Below are positions 53,084-62,985 of a stretch of 64,000 bases of DNA, piece by piece. Below the pieces are notes generated by a model. That model searched no databases and was not told the origin of the DNA. It worked only from the letters and a program-made list of their open reading frames with translations. Source of the DNA: Winogradskyella sp. (GTDB taxonomy: Bacteria > Bacteroidota > Bacteroidia > Flavobacteriales > Flavobacteriaceae). The stretch lies in NCBI RefSeq assembly GCF_028282165.1, contig NZ_JANQIM010000005.1:186001-250000 (forward strand). Reading direction: 5' to 3'. Numbering within the stretch: the first letter of the stretch is position 1; each line of letters opens with the position of its first letter. A program made the translations under genes and the position numbers.

Positions 53084-53371
53084 GTTACAAATGTAACTAT
53101 TTGATTATTTACAATTGTAAACATTTAATTTTTGAGTAAATGTTACAAAAGTATACACTTGAGTCTTAAAGTTAACATCACAAAAGAAAGCTTATGAAGT
53201 TTAATTTTATAAATATTTATATTAATTAATAATTTATTGTTTATCAGTATTTTATATGTAATTATATAACTTATACTTTAATATAAGTTTGTGTGTAAAA
53301 GTCACATTCTTGCCTTTTAAAACACTAATGTTTACATTTGTACCGTTATAAAGTGACAACATCTGTTTACA
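53084..53371. promoter_or_regulatory. Cluster of TGTTTACA/TGTTACA-like sites between the M14 and XRE genes
   Basis: In a 303-base gap, GTTACAAATGTAAC (53084-53097) and TTTACAATTGTAAA (53108-53121) are palindromes. TGTTACA recurs at 53141, and TGTTTACA at 53329-53336 and 53364-53371. The last two overlap the XRE gene's -7 box and abut its ATG. The pattern suggests operators, probably for the XRE protein. Confidence 0.5.
53310..53340 (+). promoter_or_regulatory. Promoter of the XRE regulator gene
   Basis: TTG at 53310-53312 and TACATTTG at 53333-53340, separated by 20 bases, match the Bacteroidota -33/-7 consensus. The ATG is 32 bases downstream. Confidence 0.6.
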
Positions 53372-53737
53372 ATGATAAACTCAGCGGAATTTACAGCTAG
53401 ACTTAAAAAAATCATCGATTTTTATGATGAAACTGCTTCTAGTTTTGCAGAAAAAGTAGGTGTTCAGCGCTCTAGCATTTCACATATCCTGTCGGGAAGA
53501 AACAAACCGAGTTTAGACTTTGTTATGAAGATTCTTCACGCCTATCCCGATGTGGAATTGTATTGGTTATTGAATGGAAAAGGGAGTTTTCCAAAATCGA
53601 ACAACTTACCTAACCCAATGCCTCCAAAATTAGAATTTCCAAAAGAGGTGTCTAATGAGCCTGTTCAAACAGATTCTGAAATTGAAAAAATTGTTATCTT
53701 CTATAAAGATGGAACTTTTAAAAGTTACAATCCTTAA
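53372..53737 (+). CDS. XRE-family helix-turn-helix regulator (121 aa)
   Basis: A 121-residue DNA-binding protein. The HTH domain (residues 5-65) includes SSFAEKVGVQRSSISHILSGRNKPSLDFVMKILHAYPDVELYWLLNGKG. A proline-rich linker and a short C-terminal segment (EKIVIFYKDGTFKSYNP) follow. The HTH core matches the flavobacterial repressor subgroup also seen at 16041-16400. A good promoter and repeated operator-like sites lie directly upstream, consistent with autoregulation. Confidence 0.88.
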   Translation: MINSAEFTARLKKIIDFYDETASSFAEKVGVQRSSISHILSGRNKPSLDFVMKILHAYPDVELYWLLNGKGSFPKSNNLPNPMPPKLEFPKEVSNEPVQTDSEIEKIVIFYKDGTFKSYNP

Positions 53738-53755
53738 ATTTTCGATCTACTAAAC

Positions 53756-53763
53756 TATCTTTG
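53756..53763 (+). promoter_or_regulatory. -7 box for the lipoprotein gene
   Basis: TATCTTTG fits TAnnTTTG, 14 bases before the ATG at 53778. Confidence 0.45.
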
Positions 53764-53777
53764 CACAAAGCACAAGA

Positions 53778-54167
53778 ATGAAGAATTTTATTTTGCTCTG
53801 TATTTTGGTAGTCTTTACAAGTTGCTACCAAGTTGAGCGTAACTGTAGCGACTTTAAAACTGGTGAGTTTAAATTTGATTATATGATAGATGGGGTGAAA
53901 AAGACTGGACGATTTGTAAGAACCGAAACTTTAAATATTGATTTCTATGAAGGTAAAGTTGATACCTCTTCTGTGCGCTGGATCAATGACTGTGAATTTA
54001 TACTTAAAAAGCTTAACCCAAAAACGAATTCGGAAAAGGACGCCATTCATATGAAAATCTTGTCAACTGAAGGAACATCATCATATACTTTTGAATATAA
54101 ACTTGCCGCAAAAAAACCTAATAGACCTTTACGGGTAGAAAAAGGTATTGCATACAGAATTAACTAG
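53778..54167 (+). CDS. Small lipoprotein of unknown function
   Basis: A 129-residue protein with a lipoprotein signal (MKNFILLCILVVFTSC, Cys16). The beta-rich domain contains FKTGEFKFDYMIDGVKKTGRFVRTE and SVRWINDCEFILKKLNP. Homologues in flavobacteria are sometimes labelled DNA topoisomerase IV in databases, which I think is an error carried over from the nearby parC/parE genes. It is five bases from terC and likely shares its transcript. Confidence 0.75.
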   Translation: MKNFILLCILVVFTSCYQVERNCSDFKTGEFKFDYMIDGVKKTGRFVRTETLNIDFYEGKVDTSSVRWINDCEFILKKLNPKTNSEKDAIHMKILSTEGTSSYTFEYKLAAKKPNRPLRVEKGIAYRIN

Positions 54168-54172
54168 ACATT

Positions 54173-54967
54173 ATGTTAGATTTTTTATTATCATCAGATG
54201 CCATACTAGCACTGCTCACACTGACTTTCTTGGAAATAATATTAGGTATTGACAATATTGTTTTTATATCTATTGCTGCTAACAAACTACCTGAACACCA
54301 AAGAAATAAAGCCACTAATGTAGGATTGGTTTTGGCAATGGTACAGCGTGTGGTATTGTTATTTTTTGTATCGTTTCTTATAGGCTTAAGCGAACCGTTT
54401 TATACTCATGAGTCTAACTGGTTGTCGGTAGCGCTAAGTTGGCAAGCCATAATCCTTTTTGCTGGTGGTTTATTCCTTATCTATAAAAGTACTTCAGAAA
54501 TTAGGGAAAAAGTAGAATTCCCGAGTCATGGTGAAGACAGTCTAAAGTCTAAAGCGTTTAAATCACTATCCCATGCTATCACACAAATTTTAATCATCGA
54601 TTTTATTTTCTCAGTAGATTCCATTTTGACTGCTGTTGGGATGACCAACGGTTTACACCCAAATACTGACTACACATTGGTTTTAATGATTATTGCCGTA
54701 GTTATATCAATTATAGTTATGATAGCTTTTGCGAACCCAATCCGAAAGTTCATAGACCGAAATCCGAGTATGCAAATATTGGGCTTAGCATTCTTAATCC
54801 TAATTGGATTTATGCTTATTACTGAAGCAGCTCACCTATCGCACACAGAATTTTTTGGAAAGTCTGTTGGAGCCATACCTAAAGGCTACCTCTACTTTGC
54901 TATTGCATTTTCGTTGTTTGTAGAATTTTTGAATTTTAAGATTAAAAAAAAGAAAGTAAAAGCCTAA
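54173..54967 (+). CDS. TerC family membrane protein
   Basis: A 264-residue protein with about seven membrane helices. The conserved acidic motifs TFLEIILGIDNIVFISI and IDFIFSVDSILTAVGM lie in helices and match the TerC/Alx family, which is linked to manganese or other metal export. Tellurite resistance is not implied. The C-terminus ends in a lysine-rich cytoplasmic tail. It converges with the pirin gene, seven bases between the stops. Confidence 0.9.
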   Translation: MLDFLLSSDAILALLTLTFLEIILGIDNIVFISIAANKLPEHQRNKATNVGLVLAMVQRVVLLFFVSFLIGLSEPFYTHESNWLSVALSWQAIILFAGGLFLIYKSTSEIREKVEFPSHGEDSLKSKAFKSLSHAITQILIIDFIFSVDSILTAVGMTNGLHPNTDYTLVLMIIAVVISIIVMIAFANPIRKFIDRNPSMQILGLAFLILIGFMLITEAAHLSHTEFFGKSVGAIPKGYLYFAIAFSLFVEFLNFKIKKKKVKA

Positions 54968-54974
54968 ACTCATT

Positions 54975-55859
54975 TTATTTTCTTCTTGGTTCAGGAATAG
55001 GAATATATGTGTCATCATTTGGCACTTTAGGAAATGCCTTATTTTGCCACCGTACTTTAGCTTCTTGAAGTTTTTCCTTGCTACTAGACACAAAGTTCCA
55101 AAGCAAATAATGCTCATCCTCTAATGGCAAGCCTCCAAACAATAGGAGTCGTGTTCCACTATCTAAGCAAATGCTACATTGTTCATCCGTTTTGCTAATT
55201 AACATTTGTCCTGCTTCAACTTTATGATCTTTTTCCGTGATTTCGCCTTCTACAATCACAAAGGCGACCTCTCCCTTGAGCTGGTTGGCTAGATCGAGAG
55301 TCGTTTCTTTTTCGGCATAGATATCAACCATGAAGAGCTGGGAGTAACCTTGCAATGGAGAGGATTTGCCAAAGGCATTACCAGCAACCAATTTTATAGT
55401 TAAATCGCCATCTTTCCATTCGGGTAGTTGTGTTTTGTCAAAAAACTGAAAATTAGGATCTATAGCTTCCCTATCTTTTGGCAATGCCACCCAAATTTGA
55501 TAACCATGCATTTCAAATGTATCGGAAGTTCTTCGGAATTGAGGTGTACGCTCAGTGTGTGTAACGCCGTGGCCTGCTGTCATAAAACCTACATCACCAG
55601 GCGTGATTAATTTAACGCTGCCAATACTATCGCGATGCTCTATTTCGCCTTTAAACAAATAAGTTAAAGTACTCAACCCAATATGTGGGTGTTGATCAAC
55701 GTCCATATACTTCCCATCACCTAAAACTGCTGGCCCCATATGGTCTATAAATGTAAAAGGACCTACTTGACGCTTTTTGCGGAAAGGTAACAGGCGACCA
55801 ACCATAAATTGCCCCAAGTCCGCCTGACGCTCATTAACAAGAAGTTTATTATTTGCCAT
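54975..55859 (-). CDS. Pirin family bicupin protein
   Basis: A 294-residue protein of two cupin domains. The N-terminal cupin has the metal-binding blocks DQHPHIGLSTLTYLFKGEIEHRDS and MTAGHGVTHTERTP, with histidines and a glutamate that bind iron in pirins. The C-terminal cupin is shorter (LLISKTDEQCSICLDSGTRLLLFGGLP). Some pirins have quercetinase activity; the role here is unknown. It follows parC by five bases, so it may be the last gene of the topoisomerase IV operon. Confidence 0.9.
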   Translation of the reverse strand: MANNKLLVNERQADLGQFMVGRLLPFRKKRQVGPFTFIDHMGPAVLGDGKYMDVDQHPHIGLSTLTYLFKGEIEHRDSIGSVKLITPGDVGFMTAGHGVTHTERTPQFRRTSDTFEMHGYQIWVALPKDREAIDPNFQFFDKTQLPEWKDGDLTIKLVAGNAFGKSSPLQGYSQLFMVDIYAEKETTLDLANQLKGEVAFVIVEGEITEKDHKVEAGQMLISKTDEQCSICLDSGTRLLLFGGLPLEDEHYLLWNFVSSSKEKLQEAKVRWQNKAFPKVPNDDTYIPIPEPRRK

Positions 55860-55864
55860 AGTAA

Positions 55865-58546
55865 TTAGAAAAGTGTGACTTGTCCTATATCATCAATATC
55901 TAGATCTTCATCTTCATTGTCTCTTTTAATCGCATTATCTGTTGATACTTCTGATTTATTTGCAATGTTATCAACTTCTAAATTGACAGAAATCGTCTCT
56001 TCATCAACAACTTCCAATTCATCTGCATGGACTTCCTCGGGCGCTTCAAATGGTAACGGATCCAATCGGTTAATTTGATTTATTTTTTCTCTAGTAAGTT
56101 GATTTCCAAGTGCATTAATCCCTTTTATTGAAATAAACTCTTCAAGATTAATTTCCATATTAGGTTTCCGATCTTTTCCTCTAATTTTTGTGAATTCTAC
56201 TTCCACCATGGGTCGCCAATCAGTAGATACAATTTCTAATTGTGAATCTGGATGACTCGAAATAAAGGATTCTTCTTTACCTTCATTTTCTATTAAAAAA
56301 CGTTTGACGTAATAGCGCTCTTTTTCGCCATCATAATAGATTGCGGAAATTGGCTTTTTAGGTATCCATTTTTCGAGCACTATCATATTACTCTCAAAGT
56401 GGGTTGTTAATTCCGGAATGATAGTTTTTGCTATTCCAGATTGCGTAATTACCAATAAACGGTCTTCACCTCTAAATTCCCCTATAAGTTCACCTCGTTC
56501 GTCAACATTGAGACGTTGTACGGTATCATCAAACCAAATTTTGCGTGGCTTAAGTGTAGATACGCCTTTTTCCTTAAGTTCGATTCGTTTAATTGAGTAC
56601 TTGGTTACTAAATTACCTTTAGAGGTTCTTCCTTTAATAAGAATATCTGCAAAATTAAGATCCCATTTCAGTTTTTTAATACTGCCTACTTGTCGTAATA
56701 AGACTGTTACTACCTCTGCCTCACCATTTGGATTTGCTGAGAAGTACCAAACTACCGAACCTTTATTGCCATTAGCGAGATCATACTCTCGATCCCTTGT
56801 TATACTAGTCACTGCAAAACGTTTTACATAAGAAGGGCCGCCTCTACCATCACGATAAATCATATTATAAATCGTGCGTTTATCTTTTTTCTTAAATACT
56901 GCTACATGAATGATGTTCTTTCCAACAAACGTCTTGGAATCAACTTTAGTGACCATCATCTTTCCTTCCTTGGTAAATACAATAATATCATCGATATCAC
57001 TGCAGTCGCAGACATATTCGTCTCGTCTCAATGATGTACCAACAAAGCCTTCTTCCCTATTAACATAGAGCTTAGTATTTCTTATAACTACTTTGGTTGC
57101 ATCTACATCATCAAAGACACGCAATTCGGTTTTACGTTCTTTACCTTCTCCATAATCCTTTTTAAGTCTTTCAAAATAGGATATGGTATATTCGATAAGA
57201 TTAGCTAAATGGTGCTTTACTTCTGCAATTTGATCTTCTAAGGCATCGATTTTCTGTTGTGCCTTATCAATATCGAATTTAGAAATACGTTTAATTCTGA
57301 TTTCTGTTAAGCGTACAATATCGTCTTCTGTCACCTCACGCTTCAAATGTTTTATATGTGGCTGAAGCCCTATATCTATTGCATTAATGACACCTTCCCA
57401 TGTTTCTTCTTCTTCTATATCGCGATAGATTCTGTTCTCAATAAAAATTCGCTCTAGAGACGCAAAATGCCATTGTTCTTCATATTCGCCTAATTTAATT
57501 TCCAGTTCTTGTTTTAAAAGCTGAACGGTATTGTCAGTTGAGCGACGAAGCATTTCCGAAACACCCACAAAAAATGGCTTATTATCTTCTATGACACATC
57601 CTAGAGGCGATATTGAAGTTTCGCAACTGGTAAAGGCATATAGTGCATCAATCGTTTTATCTGGCGATAATCCTGATGGTAAATGAATCAAGATTTCAAC
57701 TTCAGCAGCGGTGTTATCCTCTATGCGTTTGATTTTTATTTTGCCTTTATCATTTGCTTTTAAGATAGAATCTATGAGCGACGATGTTGTTGTTCCAAAT
57801 GGAATTTCGGTAATCGCTAAGGTATTTTTATCGCGTTGCGAAATCTTGGCTCTAACTCTAACCTTTCCACCTCTCATCCCATCATTGTAATTGGATATAT
57901 CAGCTATACCAGCGGTTGGAAAATCTGGCAATAACGTAAACCGTTTGCCTTTTAAATGTTTTATGGAGGCATCAATGAGCTCTATAAAATTATGTGGCAA
58001 TATTTTGGTTGATAATCCGACCGCAATTCCTTCGCCTCCCTGAGCTAAAAGCAAAGGAAACATTACCGGTAAGTTTACTGGTTCTTTACGTCTACCATCA
58101 TAAGAGGCTTGCCATTCCGTAATTTTTGGGTTATAAACGACATCTAAGGCAAACTTAGACAAACGCGCTTCGATATAACGTGAAGCTGCTGCTCTATCTC
58201 CTGTTAGTATGTTTCCCCAGTTTCCTTGGGTATCAATTAATAAGTCTTTCTGCCCTATTTGTACCATCGCATCAGCTATGCTGGCATCACCATGTGGGTG
58301 GTACTGCATGGTATGACCCACAATATTGGCAACTTTGTTGTAACGGCCATCATCTAGGTCTTTCATTGAATGCATAATACGACGCTGTACAGGTTTAAAG
58401 CCGTCCTCAATAGCAGGTACAGCACGTTCTAGGATTACGTAAGAGGCGTAATCTAAAAACCAGTCTTTATACATTCCAGTAACTTTGGTAATCGTTTCTT
58501 GGTTACCATTATCTTCATTTAGCAATTCGTCATATTCTTCTGCCAT
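55865..58546 (-). CDS. parC: DNA topoisomerase IV subunit A (ParC)
   Basis: Cleaves and rejoins DNA when separating daughter chromosomes. The 893-residue protein has the GyrA/ParC breakage-reunion domain, with VQRRIMHSM, HPHGDASIADAMV and the catalytic Tyr124 in AASRYIEARLS. A coiled coil and a degenerate beta-pinwheel C-terminal domain follow (about 500-800). An acidic, disordered tail ends in QVTLF. The GyrA-box QRRGGKG is not present, which separates it from GyrA. The partner ParE is encoded upstream in the same operon. Confidence 0.93.
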   Translation of the reverse strand: MAEEYDELLNEDNGNQETITKVTGMYKDWFLDYASYVILERAVPAIEDGFKPVQRRIMHSMKDLDDGRYNKVANIVGHTMQYHPHGDASIADAMVQIGQKDLLIDTQGNWGNILTGDRAAASRYIEARLSKFALDVVYNPKITEWQASYDGRRKEPVNLPVMFPLLLAQGGEGIAVGLSTKILPHNFIELIDASIKHLKGKRFTLLPDFPTAGIADISNYNDGMRGGKVRVRAKISQRDKNTLAITEIPFGTTTSSLIDSILKANDKGKIKIKRIEDNTAAEVEILIHLPSGLSPDKTIDALYAFTSCETSISPLGCVIEDNKPFFVGVSEMLRRSTDNTVQLLKQELEIKLGEYEEQWHFASLERIFIENRIYRDIEEEETWEGVINAIDIGLQPHIKHLKREVTEDDIVRLTEIRIKRISKFDIDKAQQKIDALEDQIAEVKHHLANLIEYTISYFERLKKDYGEGKERKTELRVFDDVDATKVVIRNTKLYVNREEGFVGTSLRRDEYVCDCSDIDDIIVFTKEGKMMVTKVDSKTFVGKNIIHVAVFKKKDKRTIYNMIYRDGRGGPSYVKRFAVTSITRDREYDLANGNKGSVVWYFSANPNGEAEVVTVLLRQVGSIKKLKWDLNFADILIKGRTSKGNLVTKYSIKRIELKEKGVSTLKPRKIWFDDTVQRLNVDERGELIGEFRGEDRLLVITQSGIAKTIIPELTTHFESNMIVLEKWIPKKPISAIYYDGEKERYYVKRFLIENEGKEESFISSHPDSQLEIVSTDWRPMVEVEFTKIRGKDRKPNMEINLEEFISIKGINALGNQLTREKINQINRLDPLPFEAPEEVHADELEVVDEETISVNLEVDNIANKSEVSTDNAIKRDNEDEDLDIDDIGQVTLF

Positions 58547-58552
58547 CTATCC

Positions 58553-59020
58553 TTATTTAAGCTTTCTGTTTGCTTTTACATTTTTACTTAATGATTGCTT
58601 TACGTATTTCAGTTTTTTCGGTTTAAGAAGTGTTACGTTAAAGCGTGCTTTTACTTTACTTCCATCATAAGTCTTGTATAGAATTACTAAAGACTTGTAA
58701 AGGAGGTAATTATTTATCTTAAATCCGAGAAGTTCGTGTCTTGCAATCTCAATCTTTTTCTCTCTATAATTAATATATTCTGTAAGAATCAGACCTTTGT
58801 TTAGGATGATGATTTTGGCACCATCACTATCGTATTCAAAATAACCTGCAACAGAATGAAATAACACCAATACTATAAAAAGCCCTAGAATTATAAAGAA
58901 TGTACTATCGACAAAAAAATCCAAAGACTTAAATACAGTGATCATCAGTATCCCAAAGACTATCAATATAAAATAGATGGAAACAACCGTATTTTTCACT
59001 TTTCGATTGTCAGTTCTCAT
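58553..59020 (-). CDS. PH-like two-helix membrane protein between parE and parC
   Basis: A 155-residue protein. Two N-terminal membrane helices (about 11-28 and 36-58) are followed by a beta-rich domain ([43 protein letters not shown]) like bacterial PH domains, and a lysine-rich C-terminus. No specific family name is certain. It overlaps the parE stop by four bases and is six bases before parC, so its expression is tied to topoisomerase IV. Confidence 0.72.
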   Translation of the reverse strand: MRTDNRKVKNTVVSIYFILIVFGILMITVFKSLDFFVDSTFFIILGLFIVLVLFHSVAGYFEYDSDGAKIIILNKGLILTEYINYREKKIEIARHELLGFKINNYLLYKSLVILYKTYDGSKVKARFNVTLLKPKKLKYVKQSLSKNVKANRKLK

Positions 59021-60876
59021 GAATCTTCCTCAACGATATCAAGTTCAACTTTTAGATTTTCTATGATAAATTCTTGTCTCGAGGGTGTATTTTTTCCCAT
59101 ATAGAAGGATAACAGCTCTTCAATTGGCATATCCTTATCCAACATTACAGGGTCTAATCGTATATCATCACCTATAAAATGTTTGAATTCATCTGGAGAA
59201 ATCTCACCTAAACCTTTAAATCGGGTAATTTCAGGTTTTGGCTTCAATTTCTCAATAGCATTTTTGCGTTCTTCTTCCGAATAGCAATAAATCGTTTCTT
59301 TTTTATTTCTGACCCTGAACAACGGCGTCTGTAAAATATACAAATGTCCTTCTTTGATGACTTCTGGGAAAAACTGTAAGAAAAACGTAATAAGTAATAA
59401 GCGAATGTGCATACCATCGACATCAGCATCGGTAGCAATGACAATATTATTATATCTTAAGTCTTCAATAGATTCTTCAATATTCAATGCAGCTTGCAAT
59501 AGGTTGAATTCCTCATTTTCATAGACAATTTTTTTGCTTAATCCATATGAGTTCAAAGGTTTACCCTTAAGACTAAATACAGCTTGGGTATTAACATCAC
59601 GAGACTTTGTTATACTACCTGAAGCCGAATCACCCTCGGTAATAAATAATGTTGTTTCTAAACTACGTTCGCTTTTTGCATCACCAAAGTGAATACGGCA
59701 ATCCCTCAGTTTCTTATTGTGCAAACTCGCTTTCTTTGCACGTTCTTTAGCCAATTTTCTTATACCAGATAATTCTTTGCGCTCACGTTCGGCCTGAAGG
59801 ATCTTACGCTGAATTTTCTCTGCGGTATCAGGGTTTTTATGTAGATAGTTATCTAGATACCGTTTTACAAAATCATTGATATAGGTTCTTACAGTTGGTA
59901 AATCACCTCCCATATCTGTGGACCCTAATTTGGTTTTGGTCTGACTCTCAAAAACAGGTTCCATAACCTTTATAGCTATGGCAGATACTACTGATTTTCT
60001 AATATCTGAAGCATCATAGGTCTTACCATAAAACTCTCTGATAGTTTTAACCAGTGCTTCTCTAAAAGCTGCTAAATGCGTTCCGCCTTGAGTGGTATTC
60101 TGTCCATTGACAAAAGAATGGTATTCTTCACTATACTGGGTTTTGCTGTGTGTAATGGCGACTTCTATATCATCACCTCTTAAATGGATGATTGGATATA
60201 ATAAATCACTTTCATTGATATTTTCGGATAAAAGATCTTTTAATCCATTTTCACTGAAGTATTTTTCACCATTAAAAACTATGGTCAATCCAGGATTGAG
60301 ATATACGTAGTTCTTAAGCATTTTCACAACATATTCGTTGCGATACTTATAATTTTTAAAAATGCTATGATCTGGAACGAAAGTAACCTTAGTACCTTTT
60401 CTGCGCGAGGTGTCGTCTAAAAATTCCTGATCCTTGAGTTCTCCTAATTCAAACTCCGCAGAAGCAGATTTACCATCTCGTGTGGATTCTACCCTAAAAT
60501 ATGTAGACAATGCATTTACGGCTTTAGTACCAACACCGTTAAGACCTACTGATTTCTTGAAAGCTTTGGTATCGTATTTTCCACCCGTATTCATTTTGGA
60601 GACGACATCCACAACTTTTCCCAGTGGAATACCACGACCATAATCGCGTACAATAACGCGTTCGCCTTGGATTGAGATTTCTATGGTCTTACCAGCACCC
60701 ATAACGAACTCATCGATAGAGTTATCGAGGACTTCCTTTAGAAGAATATAGATGCCATCATCTGGAGAAGAGCCATCGCCCAACTTACCGATGTACATAC
60801 CTGGCCGCATTCGGATGTGTTCTTTCCAATCGAGTGAGCGTATGTTCTCTTCAGTATAGTTAGACTGTTGTGCCAT
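59017..60876 (-). CDS. parE: DNA topoisomerase IV subunit B (ParE)
   Basis: ATPase subunit. The 619 residues include the GHKL fold ([38 protein letters not shown]), the transducer ([20 protein letters not shown]) and the Toprim domain ([31 protein letters not shown]). The C-terminal [16 protein letters not shown] and [12 protein letters not shown] match topoisomerase IV rather than gyrase B. It heads the parE / PH-like / parC / pirin group. Confidence 0.94.
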   Translation of the reverse strand: MAQQSNYTEENIRSLDWKEHIRMRPGMYIGKLGDGSSPDDGIYILLKEVLDNSIDEFVMGAGKTIEISIQGERVIVRDYGRGIPLGKVVDVVSKMNTGGKYDTKAFKKSVGLNGVGTKAVNALSTYFRVESTRDGKSASAEFELGELKDQEFLDDTSRRKGTKVTFVPDHSIFKNYKYRNEYVVKMLKNYVYLNPGLTIVFNGEKYFSENGLKDLLSENINESDLLYPIIHLRGDDIEVAITHSKTQYSEEYHSFVNGQNTTQGGTHLAAFREALVKTIREFYGKTYDASDIRKSVVSAIAIKVMEPVFESQTKTKLGSTDMGGDLPTVRTYINDFVKRYLDNYLHKNPDTAEKIQRKILQAERERKELSGIRKLAKERAKKASLHNKKLRDCRIHFGDAKSERSLETTLFITEGDSASGSITKSRDVNTQAVFSLKGKPLNSYGLSKKIVYENEEFNLLQAALNIEESIEDLRYNNIVIATDADVDGMHIRLLLITFFLQFFPEVIKEGHLYILQTPLFRVRNKKETIYCYSEEERKNAIEKLKPKPEITRFKGLGEISPDEFKHFIGDDIRLDPVMLDKDMPIEELLSFYMGKNTPSRQEFIIENLKVELDIVEEDS

Positions 60877-61047
60877 AAAAAATTAAGAAAAGTTAGATGA
60901 AAGGCTAATATAATATTATACGTTAAAAAATGAAATACGGTTTTAGTAAAGTAATTAACAATAAAAACCGAATATTGTTGAGAACATTGGCTTCAAGCGT
61001 TTTACAGACTTGATAGTTCTTCGGCTTTTTTCCGAAGTAAAGAATTT

Positions 61048-61620
61048 CTAGGAATCATTCGCCTTTGGATTCTCCCCAAATCGATTAGTCCCTTTTTCAC
61101 TATCGAAAAAAAGAAATATGATACCACCCAAAATGATGAGTCCCCAAATAAATAAAACAATATATGATATTACCGTGGTTAAATCGTCCAATATACTCGA
61201 CTTAAATGGACGGCTTTCATTGTCGAATAAAAGCTTAATCAAACCATAAATAAATAGAACTACAATTCCAATACTACCGACAACTATGTTCGATATGAAA
61301 GAAATTCCCGCAGGATGCCACCAACCACTTTTCCCTGCATCATGCAATCTTCTCACATGGACCGTAATGGTAGGAACAGCTGTTAAAGCTGCATATACAT
61401 AAGCCAATACATAAAAGATCAATGCGGCGAAAAATTCGGCTTCAAAACGAAAATAGAGAAAGTGCAACGTCGCAAAGACAGTACATGCGATAGCTTGAAG
61501 TAAAATGACGCTCCAAAATTCTCTTCTTCGGGCTCTGCCATAGAAATTCCAATAGTCAACAGACAATGCCTTATGTAACCAATAAATTATAGTATGGTCT
61601 TCTCTTTGCATAGTTGACAC
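61048..61620 (-). CDS. DUF805 family membrane protein
   Basis: A 190-residue protein with four membrane helices. It carries the DUF805 signature YWNFYGRARRREFWSVILLQ near residue 22 and VHVRRLHDAGKSGWWHP near 110, which places the usual Arg/His/Asp/Gly/Trp block between helices. Function unknown. It lies 22 bases after ychF on the same strand and may be co-transcribed. The 171 bases between it and parE hold a small hairpin (CTTCGG/CCGAAG, 61019-61037) and nothing else clear. Confidence 0.85.
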   Translation of the reverse strand: MSTMQREDHTIIYWLHKALSVDYWNFYGRARRREFWSVILLQAIACTVFATLHFLYFRFEAEFFAALIFYVLAYVYAALTAVPTITVHVRRLHDAGKSGWWHPAGISFISNIVVGSIGIVVLFIYGLIKLLFDNESRPFKSSILDDLTTVISYIVLFIWGLIILGGIIFLFFDSEKGTNRFGENPKANDS

Positions 61621-61641
61621 TCCTCACTTGAAAAGAAACTG

Positions 61642-62736
61642 CTATACGTTAAACAAAAAATGCATCACATCGCCGTCCTTAACGATGTAATTCTTGCCCT
61701 CTACTCGCATTTTGCCTGCTTCCTTTACTTTAGTTTCACTGCCAAATGACACGTAATCATCATAAGCTATGACTTCAGCCCTAATAAAACCTTTTTCAAA
61801 ATCGGTATGAATTACGCCGGCAGCTTGTGGCGCTGTGGCACCAATAGTAACCGTCCAAGCACGAACCTCCTTTGGTCCTGCCGTGAAATAGGTTTGTTGC
61901 TTCAATAATTTATAGGCCGCTCTAATTAGCTTTGCCGAGCCTGGCTCGTCGAGTCCGATGTCTTCCAAAAACATTTGGCGTTCTTCGTAATCTTCTAGCT
62001 CATTAATATCGGCTTCTGTACCGACGGCCAAAACCAAAACTTCCGCATTTTCGTCTTTCACCGCTTCCCTTACTTGCTCCACATAGGCATTACCCGAAGT
62101 TGCCGAACCCTCATCCACATTACAAACATACATTACGGATTTATCGGTGATGAATTGCAAAGGCTTTACATATTCTGCATAATCCTCCTCTGAAAACTCC
62201 AAGGCTCTAACTGAAACACCAAATTCTAATCCCTCTTTAATTTTTAGCAATACCGCTTCTTCGGCTTGGGCTTCTTTATTTCCGGTTTTAGCAGCACGCT
62301 TAACTTTATCTAACTTCTTCTCGGCCGTTTCTAAGTCCTTAAGCTGCAATTCCATATCTATGGTTTCCTTATCTCGTATTGGATCTACTGAACCATCCAC
62401 GTGGACCACATTATCGTTATCAAAACAACGCAATACATGCAAAATCGCATCGGTTTCCCTAATATTGGCCAAGAACTGATTCCCTAAACCTTCACCTTTA
62501 CTAGCGCCTTTTACCAAGCCTGCAATATCCACAATTTCTACCGTTGCAGGAACAACTTTTTCAGGACTCACTAACTCCTCTAATTTGGCTAATCTTGGGT
62601 CTGGCACATTTACTACACCAATATTGGGTTCTATGGTACAAAACGGAAAGTTAGCACTCTGCGCTTTAGCGTTTGATAAACAATTGAACAAGGTCGATTT
62701 TCCTACGTTTGGTAATCCTACAATTCCTGCTTTCAT
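61642..62736 (-). CDS. ychF: Ribosome-binding GTPase/ATPase YchF
   Basis: OBG-family protein that prefers ATP and binds the ribosome. The 364-residue protein has the P-loop GLPNVGKST (residues 7-15), [32 protein letters not shown], a coiled-coil insertion (about 125-190) and the TGS-like C-terminal domain ending [19 protein letters not shown], a standard YchF ending. Its 5' leader contains a palindromic repeat (62750-62778). Confidence 0.96.
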   Translation of the reverse strand: MKAGIVGLPNVGKSTLFNCLSNAKAQSANFPFCTIEPNIGVVNVPDPRLAKLEELVSPEKVVPATVEIVDIAGLVKGASKGEGLGNQFLANIRETDAILHVLRCFDNDNVVHVDGSVDPIRDKETIDMELQLKDLETAEKKLDKVKRAAKTGNKEAQAEEAVLLKIKEGLEFGVSVRALEFSEEDYAEYVKPLQFITDKSVMYVCNVDEGSATSGNAYVEQVREAVKDENAEVLVLAVGTEADINELEDYEERQMFLEDIGLDEPGSAKLIRAAYKLLKQQTYFTAGPKEVRAWTVTIGATAPQAAGVIHTDFEKGFIRAEVIAYDDYVSFGSETKVKEAGKMRVEGKNYIVKDGDVMHFLFNV

Positions 62737-62749
62737 TCAAATTTTATTT

Positions 62750-62778
62750 GCCATTCCTACTGTCGCAGGAATCTCATT
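62750..62778. repeat. Palindromic element in the ychF leader
   Basis: ATTCCT (62753-62758) and AGGAAT (62767-62772) form an inverted repeat around ACTGTCGC, with flanks CC and CTCATTTT. The layout GAGATTCCTGC...GCAGGAATG is the same type of interspersed flavobacterial repeat as 13266-13358, though not the same sequence. It lies between the -7 box and the ychF ATG. Confidence 0.45.
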
Positions 62779-62790
62779 TTTTAAACGGTG

Positions 62791-62798
62791 CAAATGTA
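62791..62798 (-). promoter_or_regulatory. -7 box for ychF
   Basis: TACATTTG on the minus strand fits TAnnTTTG, 54 bases before the ychF start. Confidence 0.45.
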
Positions 62799-62883
62799 GT
62801 TAATTACTGGAATAGTTTTAATCAAATATGATTTGAAATATTGGAAAGAATTTATTGCTGTACTAGCAGTTAGATAACTACAA

Positions 62884-62954
62884 TAAGGAATTTAAGCCGC
62901 TTCTTTTGGTTTGCAAATTACGCTTTACAAGTATAAAACACCTTAAATCCCTTA
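62884..62954. repeat. Long-arm inverted repeat between the secreted-protein gene and ychF
   Basis: TAAGGAATTTAAG (62884-62896) and CTTAAATCCCTTA (62942-62954) are inverted copies matching at 12 of 13 positions, separated by 45 bases. They may fold in the RNA or bound a small relic element. They lie 31 bases past the stop of the minus-strand gene at 62986. Confidence 0.45.
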
Positions 62955-62985
62955 TTATCCTTAAAAAAGTTAGATACCTGTAATA

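Noticed and set aside
54173-54967. TerC as a tellurite-resistance cluster
   Set aside because: No other ter gene is present, and TerC family proteins are widespread metal transport proteins.
61019-61037. CTTCGG/CCGAAG hairpin as terminator of the DUF805 gene
   Set aside because: On the minus strand no T tract follows the stem; the T run lies in the loop of the other strand.
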